The notes beneath the pieces were generated by a model. The model had not been told where the DNA came from. It saw only the letters and a program-made list of their open reading frames with translations, and ran no database searches. Shown piece after piece: positions 20,919 through 33,025 of a DNA stretch of 64,000 nucleotides. Origin of the DNA: Corylus avellana. Lineage: Eukaryota; Streptophyta; Magnoliopsida; Fagales; Betulaceae. Numbering within the stretch: position 1 is the stretch's first letter; every line of letters begins with the position of its first letter. The position numbers were made by a program, and so were the translations under genes. The stretch spans positions 12,783,369-12,847,368 of the forward strand of contig NC_081543.1 of assembly GCF_901000735.1 (NCBI RefSeq). Direction: 5' to 3'.

Positions 20919-22039
20919 AATTACATAAAAATACCCTTTTGCCACTATAGTTATAGTTTACCGCGAGTTAATTAGGATCCAAGAAAGATTGTACGACCGT
21001 TGCATATGAGGCATAAACATATAATATACTCATGGCATAAAATCATATAATATACAGTATACTAATAAGCCATAAGGGGATGTTTTTACTGAAAATCATT
21101 ATATATTCACTCGTAGTTTATTGTTATGTTACTAAAAGTTTTACAGCAGCTGTTTCATTATTGTCAGTGATAAATTAAAGGCTCTATGACCACACACTTG
21201 TTTTGGCCTATCTATTTACTGAGACTTGTCGACTCACCCTATATTACTTTTCCACCCTACAAAATTACAAATTGCGTTGAGAAAACTCAGAAAAGAGTCG
21301 ATTAGTTCCTGTTGCTGGATTAGTTCCTGTTGAGATATATAGAATAAGTGCCAATTTTTGGCTTTTTCCGAAATTTTTATCAGAGGTATTTTTTCATAAT
21401 TTGCACAAAATGAGACAATATTTGCAACTCAATAGTAGTTTGTGAGGACATTGGGAAAATTAAAAGTTTAGAATGACATTATAAATTGCTTGATATAGTT
21501 GATAGCCTGATAGAGTTTCCCAAAATTTTATTTATGAGTTTGTACTAATTAATTTGAGAAATATTAGGTGCGACGTCTTCTAGTATTTACTTATGCTTCT
21601 ATATAAATTAAAGTTCAATTAATGCAATCTCGTGCTTTATCCATATCGTGACATTTCTTGAGCAGAATAAGTCATGTACGTTTAGGAAATTTAGCTCCTT
21701 GGTAAGGTGCGATGGTATTGATCAAGCTTAAACTGAAGAAATTCATAATGAAATAGGAAATTATAAATAAATAGTGGAAATAAATAAACAAAATAATAAA
21801 AGAGACACAATAATTTTAAGTGGTTCAATTTATGATCTCTATTCACATATAAAGCCCAAATAGCTACATTATACTTTTTTGCTTGATTGATGTTACAATA
21901 CAAATGCTCATATTTATAGGAGAATTGAAATAGATAAGTATGGTACCATCAAACCTGATTACAATTACTCTTATACATGATAAATAACATACAATATCAA
22001 TTTAATATATATTTCATTTCAATGTACTGGGAAATATAT
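20919..22039. repeat. Segmental duplication U2, right part
   Basis: 20919-21590 matches U3 (32205-33025) and, from 21345, U1 (2555-2819). 21591-22039 matches U1 14886-15354. At 21588-21600 the sequence AGTATTTACTTATGC is the unoccupied counterpart of the MULE target. Confidence 0.75.
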
Positions 22040-23427
22040 CACTACAAAAAAAATGGGATTTTCTGACGTGGGAATAGTATCACGTCAGAATTTTCTGACG
22101 TGTTTGTTTGTCCCACGTCAGAAAATTATTACAGATTTAGCAATTTCAAAAAATTATATATTTTCTGATGTGGCCGCATTTACCACGTCAGAATTTTTCT
22201 GACGTTGGAATGTGCCACGTCAGAATTTTTCTGACATGGGAATGTGCCACGTCAGAAAATTCTGACATGGCACTGTAGCACGTCAGAATTTTCTGACGTG
22301 GCACACCGCCACGTCAAAAAATTTATGACGTGCTATAGTGCCACGTCAGAAAATTATATATATATAATTTTATATTTATTTCTGACGTGCGACACCTGGC
22401 ACGTCAGGAAATTACCTCGATTGGCCCCCTTTAGGCGGGATTTTGAACTTCTTTCCCTCTTTTTATTTTCCCCCTCAACTTTTTCCCACTTATTATTTTT
22501 TACCTCTTCATTTTTTTTTCCCAGCACATTCTCTCTCCTGTCTCAATCTCCCTGCTTCTCTGCAGTCTGCACGGCACCTCTAGAGGATGAAGAAAAACAA
22601 AAGGTGAAGGGGAAAAATTGAGAAGCATGCAGCAGATGGAAGAAAGCAGAAGAAGAAGAAAAAGAAAAGGAGAAGAGAAGAAGAAGAAAAAAAAAGAAAA
22701 AAAAAAAGGAGAAGAGAAGAAGAAGAAGAGGAGAAGATCGATAAGAAGATTTTCTGGGTTTTTCAGATTGATTTTTTGATTTCTTGATGGTTGGTTTTAA
22801 TTTTTTGAAGATGTTTTCGGTTTGAGTTTTTGAAAATATTTTCAAAAACTCAAACCATGGTGCAGATCTGCACCATGGAGATCGAAAAGAAGAGGGAGAG
22901 AGTGAGAGAATTAAATGGAGAAATGGGAGCTAGAGCTAGAGAAAAGAAGAGAGAGAGAGAGAATTGAGAAAAGAAGAAAGGGAGTGCCGGCCATGGTGCA
23001 GATCTGCACCATGGTGCAGAGAAATGTGTTTCTCTGCACGGCAGCTCCCTCACGCGTGAGGGAGCTGCTGTGCAAAGGAATGCCCAAAAAAATGGAAAAT
23101 TAAAATTTAATTAATAAATTTTTTAATTAAAAAAAAATTCCGAAAAAATTTAAGAAAAGAAAAATTAATATTTTATTTAATTTTTCAATTTTCTGACGTG
23201 GTAAAGATACCACGTCAGAAAATATTTCTGACGTGTGACAAAGTAAAACGTCAGAATTTTCTGACGTTTTACCCACTCACACGTTAAGAAATTTTTTTTC
23301 CTGACATCTATGTTTCTGACAATCGACACGCGTCAGAAACGACCCATCAGAAAAATTTCCTGACGCGTCAGACACTAAAAAACGTCAGAAATCTCCTATC
23401 ATAAAAAAAATTGTTTTTTTTGTAGTG
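22040..23427. mobile_element. CACTA-like non-autonomous element
   Basis: Ends are CACTACAAAAAAAATGGG and the inverted TTTTTTTTGTAGTG, with a 3-bp duplication TAT on both sides (22037-22039, 23428-23430), as expected for CACTA. Subterminal zones (22055-22415 and 23190-23400) carry many copies of TTCTGACGTG in both orientations. The middle has purine-rich sequence and three perfect palindromes. No transposase is encoded. U1 (near 15354) shows the site without it. Confidence 0.85.
22819..22878. repeat. Two abutting perfect palindromes inside the CACTA-like element
   Basis: 22819-22856 is a 38-nt perfect palindrome centred on GAAAATATTTTC. It overlaps by two bases a second, 24-nt palindrome (22855-22878) centred on GCAGATCTGC. 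The 24-nt palindrome recurs exactly at 22991-23014. Confidence 0.9.
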
Positions 23428-23506
23428 TATTCTCTAACATAAACTACATTGCATGAACTCAAGGATTAAAAAAAAAAATTAAAAAAAAAAAAGGGGGATA
23501 TGTAGC

Positions 23507-26500
23507 TCAAAACATTTTTTCAGCATCAATGAAAGCCCTGTAAATTGATCTTCCATTCTTCCGAGTTACGAAGAAAAACGAGGCAATGTTAGACAGAAGA
23601 AAGAAAGAGAAAAACAAAAAATAATGAAGCCAATAAAAGGGAAGCGGAGCTGTGATTGATATAGAGATGCCATAGGACAGAAAGAAGAGTCCAAAGGATA
23701 TGATCAGCAGGCCACTAGGAAGCCCAGGAGGGAGGACCATGATAATCAAGAGTAGTGGCACATAAAATGTTAAGGTATTTATAGCCACGTATAGAGGGAA
23801 AAAGTGTCCGGGCATGGTAACTGTCCCCACCTGGTGTGGGGGTTGACTGACTTCATCACTTGCGCCTGCGGCGGCTGTGATATTGAGCTGATTATTGTTT
23901 CCGGGAATATAATTATCTTGCCCAAAATCCTCCAGGGGGGCTCAGTACTGCTTGGTAGGCGATTGTTACAAGCAGTACAGCAACCACCAACAGCATATTG
24001 CGCATGTCGTTTGACAATAGCGTTTTCCCACATAAGAACCATCTGTATAACTTCTCATTAATTGTGACAGGAGATCTGAAGTAATCTGCCCAAGAAACAA
24101 TAGTAGGAAGAGATGAAGCACTTTTTGCTCTGGCACGGCATAGCATATTCCTCATCTCTTGGTTGTCCACCATGTCCAGAGCAGTAAAACCCTCTGAATT
24201 CTTGGCGTTTATATTAAAAAAAAAGTCTACAAGGCAATAACCACCTTACTACCTGTACAACTTAAGAAGTGCACAATTATTGATCCCATCACTGTTAAAT
24301 AGTCTACACTATTCAACCCCCTCCCAACCCCCCAAAAAAAATACCAAAATGCTAAAAAGAAAATAAATAGGGACAAATAAAAGCAAACGTAACAGATTAA
24401 AGAAAAAAGAACATAGAATGTCTCTACCAAATACTTAATAAAATGAGTTGAAGGTCATTTTTAGCATGTTCATGAGATTGAATCTTAGTGTTACTTCTTT
24501 GCATGTTTCAAGATAGACCTCTATCATACGAACTCTATTTTACTACTTCACTAGAAAAACACAGTAGAAAGAACTTGCCTGGAGTTGATTTTTGGATGCT
24601 GCAATGTGCAGCACAGTGTTACCATCCACATCCCTCCAAGTCAGCGTCGACCTCTCCCAGTATCCCGCATTTTTAAACCAGGTTCGCCGAAGCCATCCAA
24701 CCAGGAGCTGAAAAGCATCTAACATGTCGTTTTTCACTGCAACATGCAGAGCAGTCTCACTTTGACTTAGGGGTGCAAAGGCGGGCGGTTAAAAACCGTC
24801 CGCTAACCGCTAACCGCTATAACCGCCAACCGCCTAACCGCCTAACCGTCTAACCACATTAACCGCTAACCGCCTAACCGCTATAACCGCCTAGCGGTTA
24901 GCGGTTATTGGGTCTACTAACCGTAACCGCTAACCGCCTTCCGCCTTTTTATATAATATATTTTTATAATTATAATTATAAAAATATTTATAAATATAAC
25001 ATAATCACTTGATCATTAAATCACAATTTTTTTAAAAAATAATTAAATCACAATTTGAGTATTAATATATTATCACTATAATTTATATGATTATATCATA
25101 TAATTACTTGATCATTAAATTACAATTTTTTTTAAAAAAATAATTAAATTACAATTTGAGTATTAATATATTATCACTATAATTTATATGATTATATCAT
25201 ATGAAATTGATCATTAAATCATTTGATTATATAATAACAAATTATACATATATAATATGACATAACTCATAAGTATACCAATTCATACTAATACAACAAT
25301 TAAATATCTAGAGACTTATTTCCAATGTATGTTATAAACTTATAAGTCTATATATGTTATAAGTCTATATAAGTCTACATATGTATATGAATAATATAAA
25401 TGTATAATATCAATACTTAATCATATGATTCAATGACAATTCAAATACTTTATTCAAGACTTCAAGTGAATCATATTATTAATGTACAATGATGATATGA
25501 TTTGTATAATATCAAATTAAGTAATTGATATTGAATTAAATAATGACCAATGTGCTACTTATAAACACAATTTAAGTATTAATGTATTATCATTATAATT
25601 TTAGTAATTTATATATTATCACTATAATTGATATGATTATATCACATGATGATTTGATCATTAAATCATATGATTATATAATAATAAATAATACATATAT
25701 AATATGACATAACTCATAAGTCATAAGTCTACAAGTTAATCATATGATTCATGTACAATGATAATCACAATTGATTCAATTGAATTAAATAATATATTAC
25801 TTATAACTACAAGTCTACAATTTAATTAAAGCATTATTAGATACTTTAGGAATTTAGGATTTAGGAGTTTGAACATTACCATTTACCATTATATATTAAG
25901 TTCAATTCAAAGAAAAAAGATTATAAATAAATATGATAAGAATTTAAATAATTAACCGGTTATGATTTAATATTTAAGGAAATTTTTTTAAAGTACAAGT
26001 AAATGTAAATTTTGGGTCAAATATTTTTGATTTTTCAATATGGGCTCTTTTTTATAGCAATTGGGCCCAAGAATATATTAAAAATAGAAGAAAAAAAAGT
26101 GAGAGTAAAAAAAAGCCCAAAAAGCCCTAAAGAAAACCCAAAAAGCCCAAAAAAGCCTAATTTTAAAAAAGCGGTTAGCGGGCGGTTATCTATTTCGCTA
26201 ACCGCTAACTGGCGGTTAACCGCTAACCGTTAACCGCTAGGCGGTTAGCGGTTGCGGTTAGTAAAATCAACTAACCGCTAAGGCGGTTACGGTTAGCGGT
26301 TATTGCCACTAACCGCTAACCGTAACCGCCTTTGTACCCTTGACTTGTCACAACTTCAATCGACTTGGGGTAGACTCTTAAAATTTCAGCCAATAGATCG
26401 AGGTTTCCTGTTTGAGCTGCATAATGTAAAGGATTCATACCACCCCTTCCTTGCGCGCAGACAAGGTCCTTATGATTTTTAAGTCGCTTGAGCACCAATT

Positions 26501-26753
26501 GGATTTGGTTAGTATGCATAGCAAGGAGCAAAGGGGTGAAGCCATTTGGGTCAAGCTTCCTAGCAAATGATGGCTTTAACATCATCATCTCCATCGCAAA
26601 CTGGGTCTGTCCAGCAGCTGCAGCCACGTGTAATGGGGTGTCAACAAACGGAATCTCATCGATCTTGTCCAAAACTTTCGGGTCCCTTGCAATCGACGAG
26701 TACAAGCCGTCAAGGTTTCCTTGTTCAGAAGCGTCCCTCAAAGTCGGATCCAT
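23507..26753 (-). pseudogene. BDA1-like ankyrin-PGG gene, copy 2, split by a hAT-like insertion
   Basis: The ATG is at 26753 (MDPTLRDASEQGNLDGLYSS). Exon 1 runs 26753-26347 through ankyrin repeats (DTPLHVAAAAGQTQFAMEMM, GMNPLHYAAQTGNLDLLAEI), is interrupted by the element at 24769-26339, and resumes 24761-24579 (KNDMLDAFQLLVGWLRRTW, DVDGNTVLHIAASKNQ). It ends at a GC splice donor (AG|GCAAGT). Exon 2 starts at about 24252 after GTACAG. It has a run-of-A frameshift near 24220, another near 23950, and the PGG segment LSPPGGFW followed by hydrophobic helices to FIDAEKMF (23507). Compared with the intact paralogue the domain order is complete, but the insertion and frameshifts make it non-functional. 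Confidence 0.9.
24769..26339. mobile_element. hAT-like element inside the ankyrin exon
   Basis: The inverted ends are AGGGGTGCAAAGGCGG and CCGCCTTTGTACCC, with TTGACTT repeated on both sides (24762-24768, 26340-26346; an eighth base matches imperfectly). Both ends have arrays of AACCGCTAACCGCC / GGCGGTTAGCGG. The middle is very AT-rich with internal duplications (about 25010-25110 against 25100-25200). No transposase frame is seen. The ankyrin coding sequence resumes exactly across it. Confidence 0.85.
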
Positions 26754-27669
26754 TCTTAGCCGCGTGTTGTTGTGTGGTGTTTCCGTGCGACGTGAAGTCC
26801 TGTTGATGACCGTGCAGTGCTGGTGTTGCTAGACGGGGGCCGTGCTTGGCGCCGCAAGGCAGTGACCTGTGCGTGAGTTGATTTGGAGAAAATGAAAAAC
26901 CAAAAAAGACTAGGAAGAAGACGAACGTTGAAGATGCTGCGAAGGGTATGGGGAAAAGAAAAAAATATCGCACATGCAGGAAAATTGAACACCTAATTCG
27001 CATTCTCCTAAGAAAATTCATTCATTTTACTATCAACGGGATGACGTGTCTGGTTTTGATTGGGAGTGAAGGAATCAATCTACCGGATCTAAGAGGATTC
27101 AATTATAACTATTTCACAAGTCCTTTGGAAGTCGGTCTTTTCACACTTGACAACTCATTTATTTTACTCACAAACATGTGCATGCGAAATAATTATTAAT
27201 TGGATTGGGATCGTATGGGTACGTTGTTCTTTACTGTATTTAAAAATAGTGAAAACCGAAAAAAATAATTTAAAAATTATGTTTAAATGATTTGAAGAAT
27301 TTAAAACAAAAAAAAGAAGAAGAAGAAGAAATATTTGGAAAGATAAATTAAATTGAATATAATTATAATTAAAAAAAATAAAACTAAAAATGAAAAATAT
27401 ATATATCTCTAAATTCTAAAATCCAAAGATTGAAGAAAAAAAAAATAATAATTTGGGTTCTGTTTGAACATCCAAACGCTTAATTTTGGCATGGTTTGGC
27501 AAACGTTTTTAACCTCCCCTACCCATATTTTCCCTTCTAAAAAAAAATATGATCTTTTAAGACTATTTATTTAACCTTTTTTTTTTTTTTTTTATAAAAA
27601 ATAAAATTTTATTTTACATCAATCACATTATATTATTATTCAAACAAAAAATTCACTACGAAAACATTT
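26754..27669. other. Region upstream of ankyrin copy 2
   Basis: Presumed former promoter and 5' UTR of copy 2 (about 26754-27020), then AT-rich sequence. No gene is recognised. Confidence 0.4.
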
Positions 27670-30380
27670 AGGGGAAAATTCACTTTATCCCTTGAAGTTT
27701 CAATGGTTTTTGAATTCGAATCCGGCCCAATGTTTAAAAATTGGCAATGTACCCCCTAATGTTTCAAAAAATTTCAATTCAGACCCTCCGTTATTAATTT
27801 TCATCTAATTGGACGGAAATCATCCCACGTGCGTCTCACATGGGATTTTGATTTCCTCTATTCCAATTTTACCCTCATTAAAACCTATAAAATTTGGTAA
27901 TTATCTTCATTAAATCCACAGACTGAGGATTTAGTGTGTGTGTGTGTGCGCGCGCGTGTGAGAGTTGAGAGTTGCATTCAAGGGATGGCTTCTAATCTTT
28001 ATGATTTCAACATCACTCAAATACTTAATGAGAACAAATCAGCTTACTTGTGAATACATATTATTTGTATTTTCATGAGTTTTAGATCGAAAAAAACTCT
28101 GAGTAATGTTAGAAGTTTCTCTTATGTCCCTTAAAAAATGATGTAACTTTTAAAATTATCATTAGACTTATAATTAATTACTTTTAAATTTTGATCAAAA
28201 AATAATTTAATTTAAAAAGCAAGAAGGAATAATCAATGAGTAATGGAGTAAAACAGTGAGGTATAGCGAAATTACCAAGTTGAATCTATCGTGAAAATGG
28301 TGGCGATGACAGTCGGCGGCTTCTCGTCGGGAAAGTCACTTCAGGTGATATGTCTAGATTGAGTGACTAAGAGAGGGAGAGAGAGAAGAGTGTTCTGGGG
28401 AGATGAAGTTGAAAGGAAATAAGAAGTAAGCACCAGAGAAAGAAGAAAAAAAAGATGGGGGTGAGATTGTTGAGTTTGGATTGAGGCAACTTTGTTCTCA
28501 AATATATAGGCAAATGCTTAGAACTTTGAAGGTTTAGGGACGCTATTAGGCAAAGAAAAGCTTGCAAACTCTTGGAAAGGGAGGTTAAGTGTGAAACACA
28601 AGATAATGCGAGTGTTTTTGTCAATGGTTCGTAATTGGCTTTAATTTATGAGAACTACTACACTTAAGTAGGCTTTCTACGCACAAAGCCTTACGTACTG
28701 ACGTGGCAAGAAAAAAAAAATTGATCCGTGAGAGACCAGGCTGGGTCGCGGTCGGGTGTGGGTCACCAGACCCATGCCTGGGTGACCCATGCCTGGGTTT
28801 GGATGTTATCATTGAAAACTAGAAGCTTGGATGTTACCTGGCAAAAGACTCGAATTGCATAGTCTTGAAAGTCAGCATGCCACACAAAAGCTTATTTAAA
28901 AAAGACTAATAGCAAAGACTTGATCAAGAAACTGTTTAATTGAACCCACTTCAGCTTCATACATGAGCTGAATTTCAGCTTTTGTCTCTACAATATCATA
29001 TTATTTTATGAAAATGTCAATATTACCCGATTGTCAGTGTTTTCTTAAATTATAAAGAATTGTTAATGTCATTGTAATGACAAAAATACCCTTAAAAAAA
29101 AAACACTAAAAATTAATATTAAAAAAAAAAGACTGTTACTGGGCCCGATGAAGGTATCTCTACCAAACGGAGATACTTTTTAAAAGGTCAAGTTGGTTAA
29201 TTCGGATACCCCACTTGTCTCACACTTTTTATTTTATTTTTATTAATTACTTTTATCGACTTTAAAAGTCAGTCAACTAAATATATCTTTTGAACTTTGT
29301 GTCTTTCTCAAAAGAAATATTTTTAAAATAAGTACGAATTACGAGTAGCGGTCGTAGCTGGCATTTTTGTTTACTAATATTTTGTAGGGAAAAGTCCAAA
29401 TCTTGCACCAAAACCAAACCGATTAATGATGTCACTTTAATTTCAAGATATTTCACCAAAAGCTAGAAAAATGTCTGATAATTGCGTGTGGAGTGCTTTA
29501 ATAAAATATAAACAAAATACTAAACTCTAAAAAACTACAAAAAACTGGGAAAAAAAAAATCCAAACTTGGCCAATTTTTTCCTATTTAAAATCAATTTTA
29601 TAAGAAAAAAATTAAAAAATTTTCATTTTTTTTATATAAAAATTGAAAATTTTTGTTTTTTTATTTTATTTTTGTTTTATAATTTTATTTAAATAAAAAT
29701 TTACGTTTAAAAAAATTACATTTTCGCTTAATAAAATGAAATTTTTTGTTTTTTAAAACTAAATAAAAAAATAGTTTTTTAAAAAAATAAAAATTTCCGT
29801 TTAAAAAATAAATAAAAATTTTTGTTTAAATTTTTTTTTTAAAATTAAAATTTTTCGTTTTTTTAAAAAATAATTAAAAAAAAAATTTGAAAATTTATAG
29901 GGATATTTTTGTCTTATTGATAAATCTATAGGGGCATTTTTGTCTTATTGCTAGCCTTGGGGGGGACATTGACAATGTTTTGGTAGTTTGGAGGGAACAT
30001 TGTCACAATTGTAAGTTTGAAGGGTACATTGTCAATTGGGTGGTAGTTTAAAGGGGGTATGTGGACTTTACCCTATTTTGTATTGTCTGAAATGTGAAGG
30101 CTTGTAGTGCACTAATATTTTAAGATGAACTGAACCTTAAAGTCAAAATAATGCCGGAAATATCGGCTTTCTAAGAATCCACATGATGCAGCAGGGTGCC
30201 AGGGACAAAGTCCAAAGTTCACATCTTGGATATTAAGAAATGCCGGGCGTGACATTATTTGATTTTAATGAAATAGTAATTTTAAAAGGCTTGTAGTGCA
30301 CTAATATTAAGAAATGCCGGGCGTGACATTAAGAAAGGCTTGTAGTGCACTAATATTATATATATATATATATATATAAT
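27670..30380. other. Gene-poor repeat-rich stretch
   Basis: A MITE-like left end (GGGGAAAATTCACTTTATCCC, 27671) has no partner found. There is a GT/GC microsatellite (27937-27960), a directly repeated GACCCATGCCTGGGT (about 28770 and 28785), a very AT-rich block (29500-29900), and phrases on the theme GGACATTGTCA/GGTAGTTTGGAGG (29940-30070) that resemble one end of a Mutator-type repeat. Two short direct repeats follow: GGCTTGTAGTGCACTAATATT (three copies, about 30099, 30287, 30335) and GAAATGCCGGGCGTGACATT (two copies, about 30237, 30310). The reverse frame 28367-28624 is not recognised. Confidence 0.4.
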
Positions 30381-30440
30381 AGAATAACTTTTTAGAGGTA
30401 GTCTAAAATTGCAACATGGTGTGAACCTATTTTTTTTTAA

Positions 30441-30621
30441 GAGATATGTTAGAATCTAATAAAACTCCTACATTTTGCCTATCAAAATCTTAGGTGGCAA
30501 GCGTCATTTGCCATCAATTTGGGCCATGTGCCCTTTTACATCAACTTGGGTCATGTGCCCTTTGCCACCTAGGACTTTGATTGGCAAAATATGAGAGTTT
30601 TATTAGATTCTAGCATTTCTC
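30441..30621. mobile_element. MITE family member 1 (9-bp target duplication)
   Basis: Foldback ends GAGATATGTTAGAATCTAAT and ATTAGATTCTAGCATTTCTC. The 9-bp duplication TTTTTTTAA lies on both sides (30432-30440, 30622-30630). The arms contain CAAAATCTTAGGTGGCAA-type sequence, inverted. Confidence 0.85.
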
Positions 30622-30867
30622 TTTTTTTAATGCTTGAATCGAATCACTCTTTAAAGGTAGTATAAAATTACGACATGTGGCGTGAATCAATTTTTTTTTT
30701 TTTAATGCTTGAACCAATTTTTAATTGTCTACTGAGAAGTGTCATGTTAATAATTTATTGCACTAAATCTTTCCATAGCCACCGGCCATGCAGTGTTCAC
30801 CAAATCCGTTCTCCAAGATTTTATTTCCAAATTTTCTTTATGGGATTTCATTAAGTGGATATATTTA

Positions 30868-31618
30868 GAGAAATGCTTCAATCTAATAAAAACTCTATAT
30901 TTTACCCATAAAAGTCTACGTGGCAAAATGCCACATAATTTCTTTTTGAAAGGAAAAAGACAAAACAAAAAGAAGATAATGTGTCGTCTTACGACATGGA
31001 CGTTTATGGGCAAAATATGAAGTTTTTATTTGATTATAGCATATCTAGGGCTGGGTATCGGTCGGTTAGGACCGGTTAATGGACTTATTGGTCGGTTAAC
31101 CGATAAGCTATTGGTTAACCAAATCCTAACCGATTACCGACTGATAAGAAGTGTTAACCGAAAATCATCGGTCATATCAGTAGTCGGTTAACCGGTCGGT
31201 TAAATCGGTTTGGGCTTTTGTGGGCTTTTTATTGGGCTTTTACTAGTTGCTAATTGGGCCAAAAATTAATTATTTTTAAGGTCCAAATACGTTTTGTTGG
31301 GCTAAAGCCTAAAATAGATTATTAAAAATTAGTTATTTTAGAGTATATTTTTGGCTAAAATACCTTATTGAAACTTTTTTTTTTTTTTATATTGATCCAC
31401 TACAATTATAAATATAAAATTCTAAAAAATTAAAAATTAAAATAGCTTATCGGTCATATCGGTCATATCAGTTTTTTGATAAAAAAATTTTAACCGACCG
31501 ATAAGCTTATCGGTATAAAATTTTTAATCGATTACCGATCGATAACTATCGGTTACGGTTAATATCGGTTCGGTTAAAGTCGGTAATCGGTTAATCTGCC
31601 CACCCCTAAGCATATCTC
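30868..31618. mobile_element. MITE family member 2, split by a nested hAT-like element
   Basis: Starts GAGAAATGCTTCAATCTAAT. Its other arm (TTTTTATTTGATTATAGC) runs to 31045, and its last bases resume at 31617-31618 after the nested element. Flanks ATATATTTA (30859-30867) and CTATATTTA (31619-31627) match at 8 of 9 positions. Confidence 0.8.
31046..31608. mobile_element. hAT-like element nested in a MITE
   Basis: Ends TAGGGCTGGGTATCGG and the inverted GCCCACCCCTA. A perfect 8-bp duplication AGCATATC is present (31038-31045, 31609-31616), the hAT hallmark. Subterminal repeats are CGGTCGGTTAACCGG-like, echoing the GCGGTTAGCGG arrays of the element at 24769. Length is 563 bp, non-coding. Confidence 0.9.
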
Positions 31619-31632
31619 CTATATTTAATATA

Positions 31633-31808
31633 GAGAAATGTTAGAATCTAATAAAAACTCCATATTTTGCCTATAAAAGTCAACGTGGTAAGATGTCACA
31701 TCATTTTTTTTAGGGGAAAAGACAAACAAAAAGAAGATGATGTGACATCTTGCCACATGGACTTTTATGGGCAAAACATAGAGTTTTTATTAGATTCTAG
31801 TATATCTC
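31633..31808. mobile_element. MITE family member 3 (9-bp target duplication)
   Basis: 176 bp with ends GAGAAATGTTAGAATCTAAT and ATTAGATTCTAGTATATCTC. A perfect 9-bp duplication TTTAATATA is present (31624-31632, 31809-31817). The arms are inverted copies through ACGTGGTAAGATGTCACATC. Confidence 0.88.
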
Positions 31809-31817
31809 TTTAATATA

Positions 31818-32204
31818 TGATCCAAGATTTTATTTAAACAAATTTCCTTATATGGGATTTCATTAAGTGATTATATTTAATGTATGGTAATTATAGTCTC
31901 ACAATTAATCCTCTCCAAAACTAGGATGAGGATCCTTTGTAATTCTTAGGGGAATTCTAGTTTTTGAAATTTCAGATCCGAGTTATTTATTTTCATTGAA
32001 GAACCATTATCTTACCATGTGTCTCACTATTAATAAAATAATAATGATTATTAATATCATTAAAAATTTAAATATTATTTTATTAGTAGTGGGAAAAGTG
32101 GCAAGATAATAGCTCTTGGATGAAAATGAATGACCTGAATTTGAAATTTTAGAAACTAAAATTCTTCTAAGAATTCTAAGAGATCTGAATCCGGTTATAG
32201 TTAT
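31818..32204. other. Intergenic
   Basis: No gene seen. It includes an imperfect inverted pair (AGAATTCTTAG near 31943 and CTAAGAATTCTAAG near 32167) with GAAATTTCAGATC-like arms, possibly another degenerate foldback element (about 31925-32190). Confidence 0.35.
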
Positions 32205-33025
32205 ACATAAAAATACCCTTTTGCCACTATAGTTATAGTTATAGTTTACCTCGAGTTAGGATCCCACAAGGATTGCATGACGAGAAATGCTTCTCTTCAT
32301 TCCCAAGACCATCTATCCACCATCTCATGTGAGTGCATCTTGATTTTTTTCAAAAAAAAAAAAAAAAATTAAGACACATAGATGGAGAGTAGATGGTGCA
32401 GAGAATGCAAAGGAGCATATCTCTTGCAGGACCCATGCATACGAGGCATAAACCTATATATATATATATATATAATATACTCATGGCATAAGCCATAAGG
32501 GGATGGTTTTACAGAAAATCATTAGATATTCACTCATAGTTTATTGTTATGTTACTAAAAGTTTTACAGGAGCTGCTTCATTATTGTCAGTGATAAATTA
32601 AAGGCTCGATGAGCACACATTTGTTTAGGCCTATCTATTTACTGAGACTTGTCTACTCACCCTATTTTCCTTTCCACCCTGCAAAATTACAAATTGCGTT
32701 GAGAAAGGAGTCGAGGGTCAGGGCAACTGGAGGAATGAAGCTGCTGCTGGATTAGTTCAAGTTGAGATATATAGAATAAGTGACAATTTTTTTCATTTTT
32801 TCTGATTTTTTTTTTTTCGAAATTTTTATCGGGGGTATTTTGTCATATTTTGCATAAAATGAGACAATATTTGCAACTCAATAGTAGTTTGTGAGGACAT
32901 TGCGAAAATTAAAAGGTTAGAATGACATTATAAATTGCTTGATAGTTGATAGCTTGATAGAGATAATATATTTTTCCCAAAATTTTATTTATGAGTTTGT
33001 ATTAATTAATTTGGAGAATACTAGC
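32205..33025. repeat. Segmental duplication U3 (partial)
   Basis: Matches 20919-21565 of U2 (ATACATAAAAATACCCTTTT, GTTACTAAAAGTTTTACAG, CTCAATAGTAGTTTGTGAGG). A third copy of the segment next to the ankyrin-PGG genes; the rest is broken by later insertions. Confidence 0.75.

Noticed and set aside
22543..23053. Ser/Phe-rich and Glu/Arg-rich frames in the CACTA-like element
   Set aside because: Translation of purine-rich non-coding sequence; no family features.
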